Part shown: piece by piece, positions 53,297 through 63,062 of the stretch | Layout: each line of letters begins with the position of its first letter | Position numbering within the stretch: the stretch's first letter is position 1 | NCBI RefSeq assembly: GCF_004118375.1 | Contig: NZ_SDHX01000001.1 | Span: 1,491,693-1,555,692 of the forward strand | DNA from: Oleiharenicola lentus | Lineage (GTDB): Bacteria > Verrucomicrobiota > Verrucomicrobiia > Opitutales > Opitutaceae | Reading direction: 5' to 3' | Length of the DNA: 64,000 nucleotides | Notes under the pieces: model-generated | Databases searched by the model: none | What the model was told of the DNA's origin: nothing | The model's input: the letters and a program-made list of their open reading frames with translations, nothing else | Translations under genes and position numbers: made by a program

Positions 53297-53974
53297 GTGC
53301 GCATCGACGTTCTCACGCTGTTTCCCGCCATGCTCGACGGCTTCCTCTCCGAGAGCATGCTCGGCCGGGCGCGTGAGGCGAAATTGCTCGAGATCAACGT
53401 CCGCAACACCCGCGACTGGGCGACCGACAAGCACAAGACGACCGACGACCGTCCGTTCGGGGGTGGGGCGGGGATGCTGATGAAGTGCGAGCCGCTGTTC
53501 GCGGCGGTCGAGGAACTCCAGACGCCGGGTTGCCGTCGCATCTACCTGACCCCAGACGGGGCGCCTTTTACAACCGCCAAGGCCGAGGAGCTGTCGAAGC
53601 AGCAACACCTTATCTTTGTCAGCGGCCACTATGAGGGCATCGACCAGCGCGTCCGCGACGCGATCATCGATGAGGAGATCAGCATCGGCGATTACGTGCT
53701 CACCAACGGCACGCTGGCCGCCGCCGTGGTCATTGATGCGCTGGCGCGTTTCATTCCCGGCGTGCTCGGAGAAGAAAAGTCGTTGACCAGCGAAAGTTTC
53801 ACCCGCAACTTGCTCGACTTTCCCAATTACACGCGTCCCGCCGTTTACCGCGGCATGTCCGTGCCGGAAGTGCTCCTTCAGGGCGACCACGGCAAAATCG
53901 AGAAGTGGCGGCACGCGCAGCAGTTGGCAAAAACAGCGAAAATTCGACCCGATTTACTCAACAAACAGCCATGA
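53297..53974 (+). CDS. trmD: tRNA (guanine-N1-)-methyltransferase
   Basis: 225 residues from a GTG start at 53297 (VRIDVLTLFPAMLDGFLSES, the normal TrmD N-terminus); an in-frame TTG at 53282 is the other candidate. It methylates G37 of tRNAs. The SPOUT knot region is present: FVSGHYEGIDQRVRDAIIDE, ISIGDYVLTNGTLAAAVVID, and VPEVLLQGDHGKIEKWR. The LDFPNYTRPA tract is TrmD-typical. Stop overlaps the rplS ATG (ATGA), so the two are translationally coupled. Confidence 0.95.
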   Translation: MRIDVLTLFPAMLDGFLSESMLGRAREAKLLEINVRNTRDWATDKHKTTDDRPFGGGAGMLMKCEPLFAAVEELQTPGCRRIYLTPDGAPFTTAKAEELSKQQHLIFVSGHYEGIDQRVRDAIIDEEISIGDYVLTNGTLAAAVVIDALARFIPGVLGEEKSLTSESFTRNLLDFPNYTRPAVYRGMSVPEVLLQGDHGKIEKWRHAQQLAKTAKIRPDLLNKQP

Positions 53975-54336
53975 ACCAGATCATCAAAGACATCACCGCC
54001 GCTCAGGTGAAAACCGCCGCCGCCCCCTTCAAGGTGGGCGATGGTGTCCGCGTGCACACGAAGGTGCGCGAAGGTGACAAGGAGCGCACCCAGATCTTCG
54101 CCGGTGTCGTCATCGCCCACAAAGGCAGCGGTATCCACGAGACCTTTACCGTCCGCCGCATCAGCTACGGCGAGGGCGTCGAGCGCGTGTTCCCCGTCAA
54201 CTCGCCCAACGTCGAGAAGATCGAGGTCGAGAAGGAGTCCGAGCCGGGCAAGGCCCGCCTCTACTACCTCCGCGACCGCTCCGGCAAGGCCGCCATGGCC
54301 GTCAAAGAAAAGCGTCTCGAGGATACGAGGGCCTGA
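53971..54336 (+). CDS. rplS: 50S ribosomal protein L19
   Basis: 121 residues: [60 protein letters not shown] and [17 protein letters not shown] match L19. The tail ([16 protein letters not shown]) is somewhat longer than usual. It lies at the subunit interface of the ribosome. ATG overlaps the trmD stop. The gene ends 23 bases before a strong terminator. Confidence 0.96.
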   Translation: MNQIIKDITAAQVKTAAAPFKVGDGVRVHTKVREGDKERTQIFAGVVIAHKGSGIHETFTVRRISYGEGVERVFPVNSPNVEKIEVEKESEPGKARLYYLRDRSGKAAMAVKEKRLEDTRA

Positions 54337-54359
54337 GCATTGCAGCAATGAACCTATCA

Positions 54360-54386
54360 AGCGAACCCACCGGGTTCGCTTTTTTT
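54360..54386 (+). terminator. Rho-independent terminator after rplS
   Basis: AGCGAACCC (54360-54368), loop ACC, GGGTTCGCT (54372-54380), then TTTTTT. Perfect 9-bp stem. Confidence 0.93.
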
Positions 54387-54484
54387 ATGTCCGCCTCCCT
54401 GCGCTAACTTGTGACGCAAATTCGGCTTTGCAGCGACGGCGCTGCGCCCGTTTACTCAGAACTCCACTCCCACCTGCGACTTTC

Positions 54485-56473
54485 ATGAAACTGAACCCTG
54501 AGATTCTCTCCCAAGCTGCCAACCAGGCCCGCGGCCTCGCCATCGACGCCGTGCACAAGTGCTCCTCCGGCCACCTCGGCCTGCCGCTCGGCGCCGCCGA
54601 GATCGGCGCCGTCCTCTACGGCCACGCGCTGGTCCACAACCCCGACGAACCCCGCTGGCTCAACCGCGACCGCTTCGTGCTCTCCGCCGGCCACGGCTCC
54701 ATGTTCCTCTACAGCTGGCTCCACCTGAGCGGCTACGACCTCTCCCTCGACGAGGTGAAGAACTTCCGCGTCCTCCACAGCAAGACCCCCGGCCACCCGG
54801 AGTTCCACGAGACGCCCGGTGTCGAGTGCACCACCGGCCCGCTCGGTCAGGGTATCGGCAACGCCGTCGGTTTCGCCCTCTCCGGCAAGATGGCCGAGGC
54901 GCGCTTCAACACCGCCGAGCACGCCATCTTCGACCACCATGTGGTCTGCCTCGCCGGTGACGGCTGCATGCAGGAAGGCGTCGCGATGGAAGCCATCGCC
55001 TTCGCGGGCCACCAGGGCCTCGACAACCTGATCCTCATCTACGACGCCAACGACGTTACCCTCGACGCCATGGCCGACAAGACCCAGAGCGAGAACGTCG
55101 CCGTGCGCTTCAAGTCCATCGGTTGGGACGTGCAGACGCTCGCCGACGGCCACGATCTCGCCGCCATTTCCAAGGCGATCAACAAGGCCAAGAAGACCAA
55201 GACCGGCAAGCCGCAGCTCATCATCGCCAAGACCATCATCGGCAAGGGCATTCCCGAGGTGCAGGGCACCTCGAAGGGCCACGGCGAGGGCGGCGCGAAG
55301 TTCTCCGAGGGCGCCCGCAAGGGCCTCGGTCTCCCCGCCGAGCACTTCTATGTCAGCCCCGAGGTGCGCGAGTATTTCAAGGCGCACAAGACCCGCCTGA
55401 AGCGTGCCTATGGCAAGTGGCGCAAGACCTACGAGGCCTGGCGCGCCGCGAACCCGGAAAAGGCCGCGCTGCTCGACTCGCGCAACGACAAGCTCAACGC
55501 CGCCGACCTGCTGGCCAAGATCCCGGCCTTTGCCGCCGATGCCAAGCTCGCCACCCGTGCCGCGGGCAAGGACGTGCTCCAGCCCGTCGCCGCCGCGCTG
55601 CCGCTGCTCATCTCCGGTTCCGCCGACCTTCACGGCTCGACGCTCAACTACATCGCCTCCGACAAGGATTTCGACAAGGCCAACCGCGCCGGCCGCAACC
55701 TGCGCTACGGCATCCGCGAGCACGGCATGGCCGCCATCAACAACGGCGTGGCCTACGACGGCATCTTCCGCACCTCGTGCGCGACGTTCCTCGTGTTCGC
55801 CGACTACTCGCGTCCCTCGATGCGTCTTGCCGCGCTCTCGAAGCTGCCGGTCATCTACATCTACACGCACGACTCGATCGGTGTTGGTGAGGACGGCCCC
55901 ACGCACCAGCCGGTCGAGACCGTCACCGGCCTGCGCATCATCCCGAACCTCGATGTCATCCGCCCGGCCGACCCCGAGGAAACCGCCGGCGCCTTCGCCG
56001 CTGCCCTCGAGCGGCAGGATGGACCGACGCTCCTCTCGCTCACCCGCCAGGCCGTGCCGATGCTCAATGAGATTCCGGCCGCCGAGCGCCGCAACGGTGT
56101 GCTCAAGGGCGCCTACATCGCCGTGAAAGAAACCGCACCGCTCACCCACATCCTGCTCTCCGCCGGTTCCGAGCTCCAGTGGGCCGTGGCTGCCGCCAAG
56201 CAGTTGGGTGGGGGAGTTCGCGTGGTCTCCGTGCCGTCCTTCCTGCGCTTTGATGCCCAGCCCAAGGACTACAAGGAGTCGGTCCTCCCGTCCTCGTGCC
56301 GCAAGCGCGTGGCCATCGAGGCGGGCGTCACCGGCCTTTGGAGTAAATATGTCGGCCTCGATGGCAAGGTCATCGGCATCGATCGTTTCGGCCTCAGTGC
56401 CCCGGGTAACATCGCCATGAAGGAACTCGGCATCACGACCGAGGCCGTGGTCGCCGCCGCCCAGGCGCTTTGA
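54485..56473 (+). CDS. tkt: Transketolase
   Basis: 662 residues from the ATG giving [20 protein letters not shown]; a longer in-frame stretch upstream lies over rplS. Transfers two-carbon units in the pentose phosphate pathway with thiamine diphosphate. Seen: [60 protein letters not shown], the ThDP motif [20 protein letters not shown] ending in [31 protein letters not shown] and [13 protein letters not shown]. All three domains are complete. It is followed by a terminator; transcribed alone. Confidence 0.95.
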   Translation: MKLNPEILSQAANQARGLAIDAVHKCSSGHLGLPLGAAEIGAVLYGHALVHNPDEPRWLNRDRFVLSAGHGSMFLYSWLHLSGYDLSLDEVKNFRVLHSKTPGHPEFHETPGVECTTGPLGQGIGNAVGFALSGKMAEARFNTAEHAIFDHHVVCLAGDGCMQEGVAMEAIAFAGHQGLDNLILIYDANDVTLDAMADKTQSENVAVRFKSIGWDVQTLADGHDLAAISKAINKAKKTKTGKPQLIIAKTIIGKGIPEVQGTSKGHGEGGAKFSEGARKGLGLPAEHFYVSPEVREYFKAHKTRLKRAYGKWRKTYEAWRAANPEKAALLDSRNDKLNAADLLAKIPAFAADAKLATRAAGKDVLQPVAAALPLLISGSADLHGSTLNYIASDKDFDKANRAGRNLRYGIREHGMAAINNGVAYDGIFRTSCATFLVFADYSRPSMRLAALSKLPVIYIYTHDSIGVGEDGPTHQPVETVTGLRIIPNLDVIRPADPEETAGAFAAALERQDGPTLLSLTRQAVPMLNEIPAAERRNGVLKGAYIAVKETAPLTHILLSAGSELQWAVAAAKQLGGGVRVVSVPSFLRFDAQPKDYKESVLPSSCRKRVAIEAGVTGLWSKYVGLDGKVIGIDRFGLSAPGNIAMKELGITTEAVVAAAQAL

Positions 56474-56496
56474 GCCACATGGTGGCGTTAAGCTTC

Positions 56497-56523
56497 ACAG
56501 CCGGCCATTAGGCCGGCTGTTTT
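56497..56523 (+). terminator. Rho-independent terminator after transketolase
   Basis: ACAGCCGGCC (56497-56506), loop ATTA, GGCCGGCTGT (56511-56520), then TTT. Perfect 10-bp stem. Confidence 0.88.
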
Positions 56524-56582
56524 GCTTCGGTTGTAGGACAACTGTCACGGAATGTTACAAAACTCTGCTTGCGGAATTGATT

Positions 56583-56605
56583 AGGAGGCTAACTGTCAGC
56601 CTCCT
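56583..56605. promoter_or_regulatory. Inverted repeat just upstream of the MarR gene (likely operator)
   Basis: AGGAGGCT (56583-56590) and AGCCTCCT (56598-56605) form a perfect 8-bp inverted repeat with a 7-base centre, 22 bases before the MarR start. MarR dimers bind such palindromes and often repress their own operon; binding by this protein is inferred. No T-run follows, arguing against a terminator. Confidence 0.55.
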
Positions 56606-56627
56606 TATATTCAGGGTCCGTCCTATC

Positions 56628-57212
56628 ATGCCGCATCTGCTTCTCAAAGATCTGCCACGCTACGAGTGCCTTCTCGAGGCCGCCCGGGAGTTTCCGGATC
56701 TCGATCCTTCCGCAGCGGAGGCCTTCCTCCACTTGCTCCGCACCGGCGACGAGGTGTTTGCGATGACTGAGCGCAACCTCACGGATCATAGCATTTCCCA
56801 CGGGCGTTTTGGGGTGCTGATGCTGCTCTGGCGCAGCACCCAGCCGCGGGCGGCCAAGCTGATGGGGGCCGAGGACTGCACCTGCGGCGGTCCGCGCACG
56901 CCGGCCGAGCTGGCCGAGGCCGCCGGCGTCACCCGCGCGACCATGACCGGGCTGATCGACACGCTCGAGCGCGACGGTTTCGTCAAGCGAGAGCCCGATC
57001 CCGACGACCGCCGCATGATGTCGGTGCGGCTGACCCCGAAGGGTGACCGCTTCCTCAATGATTTCCTGCCGGGCCACTTCAAGGTCATCGCCGAGGTGTT
57101 GTCCCCGCTGAGTGAAAACGAGCGCAAATCCCTCGTGCGCATCCTCACCAAGGTGCAGGCCCACATCGCCGTTCTGCGCGTCGAAAACGCCGCCCAACCA
57201 GCCGTCTCCTGA
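56628..57212 (+). CDS. MarR-family transcriptional regulator of the RND efflux operon
   Basis: 194 residues from the ATG at 56628 (MPHLLLKDLPRYECLLEAAR); an upstream in-frame TTG at 56577 is less likely because it would overlap the operator. Winged helix-turn-helix: TPAELAEAAGVTRATMTGLI followed by DTLERDGFVKREPDPDDRRM, the MarR wing DxR pattern. A segment between helices, MGAEDCTCGG, carries two cysteines CTC that are not part of the usual fold and might sense oxidants or metal. It is first of four co-directional genes, 42 bases before the adaptor, so it likely represses the pump and itself. Confidence 0.85.
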   Translation: MPHLLLKDLPRYECLLEAAREFPDLDPSAAEAFLHLLRTGDEVFAMTERNLTDHSISHGRFGVLMLLWRSTQPRAAKLMGAEDCTCGGPRTPAELAEAAGVTRATMTGLIDTLERDGFVKREPDPDDRRMMSVRLTPKGDRFLNDFLPGHFKVIAEVLSPLSENERKSLVRILTKVQAHIAVLRVENAAQPAVS

Positions 57213-57254
57213 CTTTTCCTTTAATCCACGCCATCCCCGACCCACGCCCAAGTT

Positions 57255-58376
57255 ATGTTTAAGAAATTCCTCATCGCCATTGCCGGTTTCATCGTCGTCG
57301 TGCTCACGCTCGGCGCGGTGAAGGCGGCCCAGATCCAGAAGATGATGTCCGTCTCCCATGTGCCGCCGCCGAGTGCCGTGACCACGGCCGAGGCCCAGGC
57401 GGTGCAGTGGCACTCCTACCTCAACGCGATCGGCACGTTGGCTCCTGTCCAGGGCGTGACCCTGGCGGCGGACGCCGACGGCACGATCACCCGCATCGTG
57501 GCCGACAGCGGCACCGCCGTGAAGGCCGGTGACCTCCTGGTCGAGATCGACACCAGCGTCGAGACCGCCCAGCTCGCCGCTTCCCGCGCGCGCGCCGAGC
57601 TCTCCCGCATCAATTTCGAGCGCGCCAAGGAACTCTGGGACCGCAACGCCACCTCCAAGTCCGACTTCGATCTGGCTGACGCCACGCTCAAGCAGTCCCT
57701 CGCCGAGGTCGCCGCCATCGAGGCCCAGATCGGCAAGAAACAGGTGCGCGCGCCCTTTGACGGCCGTGTCGGCATCCGCCTGATCAATGTCGGCCAGTAT
57801 GTGGCCCGCGGCCGCGCCTTGCTGCCCCTGCAGAAGCTCGATCCCATCTACGTCAACTTCAGCGTCCCGCAGCGCCAGCTGCCGGACCTCGCCCGGGGCC
57901 AGGAGGTTGGCATCCGCGTGGATGCCTTTGCCGACCGGACCTTCAAGGGCACCATCACCGCCATCAACTCGGAGGTTGATGCCGCCACGCGCAACATTTC
58001 TGTCCAGGCCACGCTCGCGAATCCCGACGAGGTCCTGCGCGCCGGCATGTTTGCCCGCGTCGAGGTGCAGAAGAGTGCGGCCGAGACCCAGGTCGTCGTG
58101 CCCGCCACCTCCATCGCCTATGCCTCTTACGGCAACTCCGTGTTTATCGTCGAGAAGATGAAGGGCGAGGACGGCAAGGAATACCTCGGCGTCCGCCAGC
58201 AGTTCGTGAAGCTCGGCGCCACTCGCGGCGACCTCGTCGCCCTCACCGAGGGCGTAAAACCCGGCGAACAGGTCGTGACCTCCGGCGTTTTCAAGCTCCG
58301 CAACGGCGCGCCGGTGCAGGTCAACAACGTCGTGCAGCCCACCAGCAGCGCGACCCCGCAGCCCGCCAACACCTAA
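57255..58376 (+). CDS. RND efflux periplasmic adaptor (membrane fusion protein)
   Basis: 373 residues. N-terminal anchor FLIAIAGFIVVVLTLGAVKA. Lipoyl-like part: IGTLAPVQGVTLAADADGTI with VKAGDLLVEIDTSVETAQLA, then an alpha-hairpin (about 115-160), the second lipoyl half VRAPFDGRVGIRLINVGQYV, a beta-barrel (VNFSVPQRQLPDLARGQEVG) and a membrane-proximal domain with VVPATSIAYASYGNSVFIVE. It joins the inner-membrane pump encoded next to the TolC-like channel encoded after that. Resembles MexE/TriB-like adaptors. Confidence 0.92.
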   Translation: MFKKFLIAIAGFIVVVLTLGAVKAAQIQKMMSVSHVPPPSAVTTAEAQAVQWHSYLNAIGTLAPVQGVTLAADADGTITRIVADSGTAVKAGDLLVEIDTSVETAQLAASRARAELSRINFERAKELWDRNATSKSDFDLADATLKQSLAEVAAIEAQIGKKQVRAPFDGRVGIRLINVGQYVARGRALLPLQKLDPIYVNFSVPQRQLPDLARGQEVGIRVDAFADRTFKGTITAINSEVDAATRNISVQATLANPDEVLRAGMFARVEVQKSAAETQVVVPATSIAYASYGNSVFIVEKMKGEDGKEYLGVRQQFVKLGATRGDLVALTEGVKPGEQVVTSGVFKLRNGAPVQVNNVVQPTSSATPQPANT

Positions 58377-58378
58377 AA

Positions 58379-58470
58379 AGACCACGGACCATCGACCCTA
58401 GACTGGTGACTGGCAAAAGCCTTCGGCCGTCTGCCCCGTCCCTGGTCTGTAGTCCTTAGTCTCTTCCCTT
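58379..58470. repeat. Imperfect inverted repeat in the adaptor-pump gap
   Basis: GACCACGGACCATCGACCCT near the left end and CCTGGTCTGTAGTCCTTAGT near the right are loose inverted versions of one another, with a CCTTCGG core between. It looks like dispersed repeat DNA and splits the pump from the adaptor by about 100 bases. Confidence 0.4.
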
Positions 58471-58478
58471 TTCCTCCC

Positions 58479-61400
58479 ATGTTATCCAAGAGTTTCACCG
58501 ACCTCTTCATCCGGAAGCCGGTCATCGCGCTGGTCGTCAACATCGTCATCCTGGTCGTTGGCGTCGTCTCGTATTTTCAGCTCAACACCCGGCAGTATCC
58601 GCGCAGTGACAGCGCGGTGGTCAATGTCACCACGGTCTATTTCGGCGCCAGCGCCGACACCGTGCGCGGCTACATCACCACCCAGTTGGAGCGCGCCATC
58701 GCCAGTGCCGACGGCATCAACTACATCGAGTCCACCAGCAGCGCCGGGCTCAGTGCTATCCGCGTTTACCTGCGGCTGAACTACGACACCAACGCGGCGC
58801 TTGCGCAGATCAGCGCCAAGATCGACCAGGTGCGCAACGAGCTCCCGCCCGAGTCCGAGTCGCCCACCATCAGTGTCGAGACCGCCGACAACGAATTCGC
58901 CTCCATGTATCTGAGTTTCTACTCGGAGGAATTGGACCAGAACCAGATCACCGACTACCTGAACCGCATGGTCCAGCCGCGCCTCGCCGCGGTGAAGGGC
59001 GTGCAGAAGGCCGAGCTGCTCGGCGGTCGCGTGTTCGCGATGCGCATCTGGCTCAAGCCTGACGAACTGGCGGCCCACGGTCTCAGCCCCTCCGAGGTTC
59101 GGCAGGCGCTTTCCGCCAACAACGCCCTCGCCGCCGTCGGCGCCACCAAGGGCTCGATGCTGAGCGTCAGCCTCGTGGCCAACACCGATCTCAAGAACGT
59201 CGAGCAGTTCCGCCAAATGGTCGTGGCCGAACGCAACGGCACCATCATCCGCCTCGAGGATGTGGCCGATGTGGTGCTCGGCGCCGAGAGCTACGACGAG
59301 GAGGTCCGCTTCGGCGGCCAGACCGCCACCTTCATGGGCATCTGGGTGCTGCCCAGTGAAAGCACCGTCGAGGTCATCCAGCGCGTGCGGGACACCTTCC
59401 CCGAGGTTCAGGCCAGCCTGCCCGCCGGCCTGAACGGCACCATCGCCTATGACGCCAGCAAATACATCGAGGACGCGCTCAGCGAGATCGTGAAAACCCT
59501 CACGGAAACCCTGCTCATCGTCACCGTGGTGATTTTCCTCTTCATGGGTTCGCTGCGCTCGGTGTTCATCCCGATCGTGGCCATGCCGTTGTCACTGGTC
59601 GGTGCGATGGCGCTGATGTTGATCTTCGGGTTCACCATCAACCTCCTGACCCTTTTGGCGATCGTGCTCGCGGTCGGTATCGTGGTGGACGACGCCATCG
59701 TGGTCGTGGAAAACGTGGAGCGCCACATCCGCGAGGGTCTCACCCCGGTCGATGCCGCCATCCAGGGCGCGCGCGAACTGGTCGGACCGGTCATCTCGAT
59801 GACCATCACGCTGGCCGCCGTTTATGCCCCCATCGCCTTCCAGGGCGGCCTGACTGGCGCGCTCTTCCGTGAGTTCGCCATGACGCTCGCCGGCGCCGTC
59901 GCCGTCTCGGGCTTTGTCGCCCTCACGCTCTCGCCCATGATGAGCGCCTATATGCTCAAGGGCGGCGACGCCGAGGAAAAGGGCCTGACCGGCACCATCA
60001 ACCACTTCTTCGACCGCGTCCGCAACCGTTACGAGAGAATGATCGGTGCCAGCCTTGGTTGGGTTCCGGTCACCCTCACGGCTGCCTTCCTGTTCTCGTT
60101 GCTGCTCGTGCCGTTCTTCATGCTGGCCCAGAAGGAACTGGCTCCCAAGGAGGACCAAGGCGTGGTTTTCAGCCTCATGATCCCGTCGCCCACGGCGACC
60201 ATCGACCAGAACGTCATCTACGCGAAGGAAGTGCAAAAGATGTTCGAGGCCGTGCCGGAATATGAGCAGTCGTTCCAGATCACCGGCGCCCGCTTCGGCT
60301 TCTCCGGCATTCTGCTGAAGCCCTGGTCCGAGCGCACGCGCAGTTCGCTGGAGATTGAGCAGGCGCTGCAGGCTCCCGCCGCCGCCATCCCCGGCATCAA
60401 CGTCGTGATCAACTCGCCCGATCCGTTGCCCTCGGGCGGCTCGATGCCCATCGATTTCGTCGTGCGCTCCACCGCCGACCACAAGGAGATGGAGGAGATT
60501 GCGCAGAAACTCGTGCTCTTCGCCAACGGCGAGGCCAACGCCGGCGGCGGCGCCCCGACCTTCTACTTCGCCGACACCGATCTCCGCTTCGACCTGCCGC
60601 AGGTCGAGATCGAGATCGACAAGGACAAGGTTGCCGCAATGGGCCTGAACCTCACCGACGTGGCCCGTGATCTCGGCTCCATGCTGGGCGGCGGCTATGT
60701 GAACCGGTTTGTCAACGACGGCCGCAGCTATCGCGTCATCCCGCAGGTCGAGCGCGGCCAGCGCCTCAACGCCGAGCAGTTGCTCGACTACCACATCCGC
60801 GGCCCGCAGGGCCAGTTGATCCCGCTCTCCACCATCGCGACGCTCAAGGAGACGGTGCAGCCCCGCACGCTGAACCGCTTCCAGCAGCTGAACTCGATCA
60901 AGATCCAGGGGGTGGGCCCGAGCTTGGACACCGCGCTCAAGAAACTTGAGGCCAAGGCCAAGGAAATCCTGCCCGCCGGCTACTCGATCGACTACGGCGG
61001 CCAGTCACGCCAGCTTCGCTATGAGGGTGCAGCCCTCTGGTCGGCCGGCGCGCTCGCCCTGGTACTGATCTTCCTGGTGCTCGCGGCGCAGTTTAACAGC
61101 TTCCGTGACCCGCTCATCATTCTGTTCGGCTCGGTACCGCTGGCCCTGGTCGGTGCGATGTTGCCGATCTTCCTCTGGCAGACGTCGCTCAACATCTATT
61201 CGCAGATCGGTCTGATCACCCTCGTTGGCCTCATCGCCAAGAACGGCATCCTGATCGTGGAGTTTGCCAACAGCCTCCAGGAACAGGGCATCGCCAAGCG
61301 CGAGGCCATCCGCCGCGCCGCCGCCACCCGCCTGCGGCCGGTGCTCATGACCTCCGCGGCCACGGTGTTCGGTCACATCATGCTGATCTTCGTCAATGGT

Positions 61401-61583
61401 CCCGGTGCCGCCGCCCGCAACAGCATCGGCTGGGTCCTGGTCGTCGGCATGGCCGTCGGCACGCTCTTCACCCTCTACGTGGTGCCGGCCTTCTACATGC
61501 TCATCGCCAAGGATCACGCCGGCGCTCAAGTGCCCGCCGCCCCGCCGGCGCCGGTTCCCGCCGAGCCGGTCCTTGCCAAATAA
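58479..61583 (+). CDS. RND multidrug efflux transporter, inner-membrane pump (HAE1-type)
   Basis: 1034 residues, full length for HAE1 pumps. Starts TDLFIRKPVIALVVNIVILV. Proton-relay residues are present: two aspartates in LAVGIVVDDAIVVVENVERH (helix 4) and the Lys of LITLVGLIAKNGILIVEFAN (helix 10). Two large periplasmic loops (about 40-330 and 560-860) and twelve helices are in place. The loop sequence QYPRSDSAVVNVTTVYFGAS resembles the aromatic/basic drug pumps of the AcrB/MexF kind. Exports hydrophobic compounds from the inner leaflet or periplasm; substrates are unknown. Confidence 0.93.
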   Translation: MLSKSFTDLFIRKPVIALVVNIVILVVGVVSYFQLNTRQYPRSDSAVVNVTTVYFGASADTVRGYITTQLERAIASADGINYIESTSSAGLSAIRVYLRLNYDTNAALAQISAKIDQVRNELPPESESPTISVETADNEFASMYLSFYSEELDQNQITDYLNRMVQPRLAAVKGVQKAELLGGRVFAMRIWLKPDELAAHGLSPSEVRQALSANNALAAVGATKGSMLSVSLVANTDLKNVEQFRQMVVAERNGTIIRLEDVADVVLGAESYDEEVRFGGQTATFMGIWVLPSESTVEVIQRVRDTFPEVQASLPAGLNGTIAYDASKYIEDALSEIVKTLTETLLIVTVVIFLFMGSLRSVFIPIVAMPLSLVGAMALMLIFGFTINLLTLLAIVLAVGIVVDDAIVVVENVERHIREGLTPVDAAIQGARELVGPVISMTITLAAVYAPIAFQGGLTGALFREFAMTLAGAVAVSGFVALTLSPMMSAYMLKGGDAEEKGLTGTINHFFDRVRNRYERMIGASLGWVPVTLTAAFLFSLLLVPFFMLAQKELAPKEDQGVVFSLMIPSPTATIDQNVIYAKEVQKMFEAVPEYEQSFQITGARFGFSGILLKPWSERTRSSLEIEQALQAPAAAIPGINVVINSPDPLPSGGSMPIDFVVRSTADHKEMEEIAQKLVLFANGEANAGGGAPTFYFADTDLRFDLPQVEIEIDKDKVAAMGLNLTDVARDLGSMLGGGYVNRFVNDGRSYRVIPQVERGQRLNAEQLLDYHIRGPQGQLIPLSTIATLKETVQPRTLNRFQQLNSIKIQGVGPSLDTALKKLEAKAKEILPAGYSIDYGGQSRQLRYEGAALWSAGALALVLIFLVLAAQFNSFRDPLIILFGSVPLALVGAMLPIFLWQTSLNIYSQIGLITLVGLIAKNGILIVEFANSLQEQGIAKREAIRRAAATRLRPVLMTSAATVFGHIMLIFVNGPGAAARNSIGWVLVVGMAVGTLFTLYVVPAFYMLIAKDHAGAQVPAAPPAPVPAEPVLAK

Positions 61584-61598
61584 TCCTGTCCCGTTTCC

Positions 61599-62966
61599 AT
61601 GAATCCTTTCATGCGCCCGTCCAAACTCCTCCTCGTGGTGGCGAGCCTGCTCGTCTCCCTCCCGGCCGTCGCCCAGCTCAATGACGGCAAACCCGACCCG
61701 GACTTCACCGTCCCGGAGCGCCTCGACCTGAACTACGCGCTGGCCTATGCGCTGGATAACAACTTCGCCATCCGCCAGGCCAAGGAGCGCATCCGCCAGC
61801 AGGAAGGGATCGTGCTCGACGTCCGCTCCAACCAGCTGCCCGGCGTCACGGCGAGTGCGGGCGTGCAGCGTAATTCCGACGATGTCTCCTCCAACGGTCG
61901 CAACGAGGCCTGGTCCGTGGACATCACCGCCCGCCAGGTCATCTACGCCGGCGGCAGCGTCACCGCGAGCATCAAGGGCCAGCAGCTGGCGCTCGATGCC
62001 GCCGTGCTTTCGCTCCGGGCCGTCATCAACGACGCCCTGCTCGGAGTGCGCACGCAGTTCTACACGGTGCTGCTCAATCGCGAGCGCATCAAGGTGCAGG
62101 AACAAAACATCGAGCTCCTTCAACGCCAGCTCCAGGACGTGAAGAACCGCTACGAGGCAGGCACGGTCTCCAACTTCGAGGTCCTCCGCGCCGAGGTCGC
62201 CCTGGCCAACGCCCAGCCCGCCCTGATCATCGCGCGCAACGACTACCGTATCGCCATCGAGGAGCTGCGCCAAGCCATGGGTTATGTGGCGGCCAGCGAC
62301 AACAACGTGACCAAGGTACCGGACTTCCTCGGCACGTTGGACTTCAATCCGAGCAGCTTTGAGCTGCGGTCGGCTCTCGTCACCGCCCGCGAGCAGCGCC
62401 CTGACCTGAAGCGCCTTGCCAAGCTGACCGACGCTTCCGAGCAGAATGTCACCGCCAGCCGCGCCGGCCGCCTGCCGAACGTCTCGGCCTTCGGGTCCTA
62501 CGACTGGCGCCAGGCGCCGCTCGCGAGCAACCGCTCGTCTCTCGACGGCTGGACCGTTGGCGTGCAGTCGAGCTGGGATATCTTTGACGGTCGGTCCACC
62601 GCCGGCCGGGTGGCTCAGGCCCGGTCGATCTTGGAACAAAACCGCCTGGCCCTGGCGGAGGCCCAGCTGGGCGTCGAGGTCGAGGTCCGCCGGGCCATCT
62701 CGTCGCTTCAGGAATCAACCGAGCTGGCCGAGGCCTCCAAGAAGGTGGTCGAACAGGCCGAGGAAGCCGTTCGTTTGGCCAATGCCCGCTACTCCGCCGG
62801 CACTGCCACCCAGCTCGATGTGCTGACCTCGCAGGTCGATCTCACGACCGCCCGGCTCAACCAGCTCCAAGCCTACTATCGTTACAACATCGCCGTCGCG
62901 TCCGTCCGCAACGCCATGGGCTTGTCCGACGAGTCTCTTCCCGCCGGCGAGCTCAAGTATCCCTGA
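61599..62966 (+). CDS. TolC-family outer-membrane efflux channel
   Basis: 455 residues. Signal peptide (LLLVVASLLVSLPAVAQ) then two OEP repeats: RQAKERIRQQEGIVLDVRSN, LPGVTASAGVQRNSDDVSSN in the first half; LPNVSAFGSYDWRQAPLASN, QLGVEVEVRRAISSLQEST and NARYSAGTATQLDVLTSQVD in the second. The paired helical-hairpin and beta-barrel plan of TolC/OprM is visible. It starts 16 bases after the pump and completes the adaptor-pump-channel set. No lipobox. A terminator follows. Confidence 0.92.
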   Translation: MNPFMRPSKLLLVVASLLVSLPAVAQLNDGKPDPDFTVPERLDLNYALAYALDNNFAIRQAKERIRQQEGIVLDVRSNQLPGVTASAGVQRNSDDVSSNGRNEAWSVDITARQVIYAGGSVTASIKGQQLALDAAVLSLRAVINDALLGVRTQFYTVLLNRERIKVQEQNIELLQRQLQDVKNRYEAGTVSNFEVLRAEVALANAQPALIIARNDYRIAIEELRQAMGYVAASDNNVTKVPDFLGTLDFNPSSFELRSALVTAREQRPDLKRLAKLTDASEQNVTASRAGRLPNVSAFGSYDWRQAPLASNRSSLDGWTVGVQSSWDIFDGRSTAGRVAQARSILEQNRLALAEAQLGVEVEVRRAISSLQESTELAEASKKVVEQAEEAVRLANARYSAGTATQLDVLTSQVDLTTARLNQLQAYYRYNIAVASVRNAMGLSDESLPAGELKYP

Positions 62967-62986
62967 CCCGCTTTGCCGCGCGAACC

Positions 62987-63013
62987 GGGCCGCCTCCGGG
63001 CGGCCCTTTTTCT
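62987..63013 (+). terminator. Rho-independent terminator after the efflux operon
   Basis: GGGCCGCC (62987-62994), loop TCC, GGCGGCCC (62999-63006), then TTTTTCTT. Perfect 8-bp stem. Confidence 0.92.
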
Positions 63014-63062
63014 TCGCGCCTCGGGCAACTTTGGCCACGCTCAAGTGTCGTAAGCGCATCGC

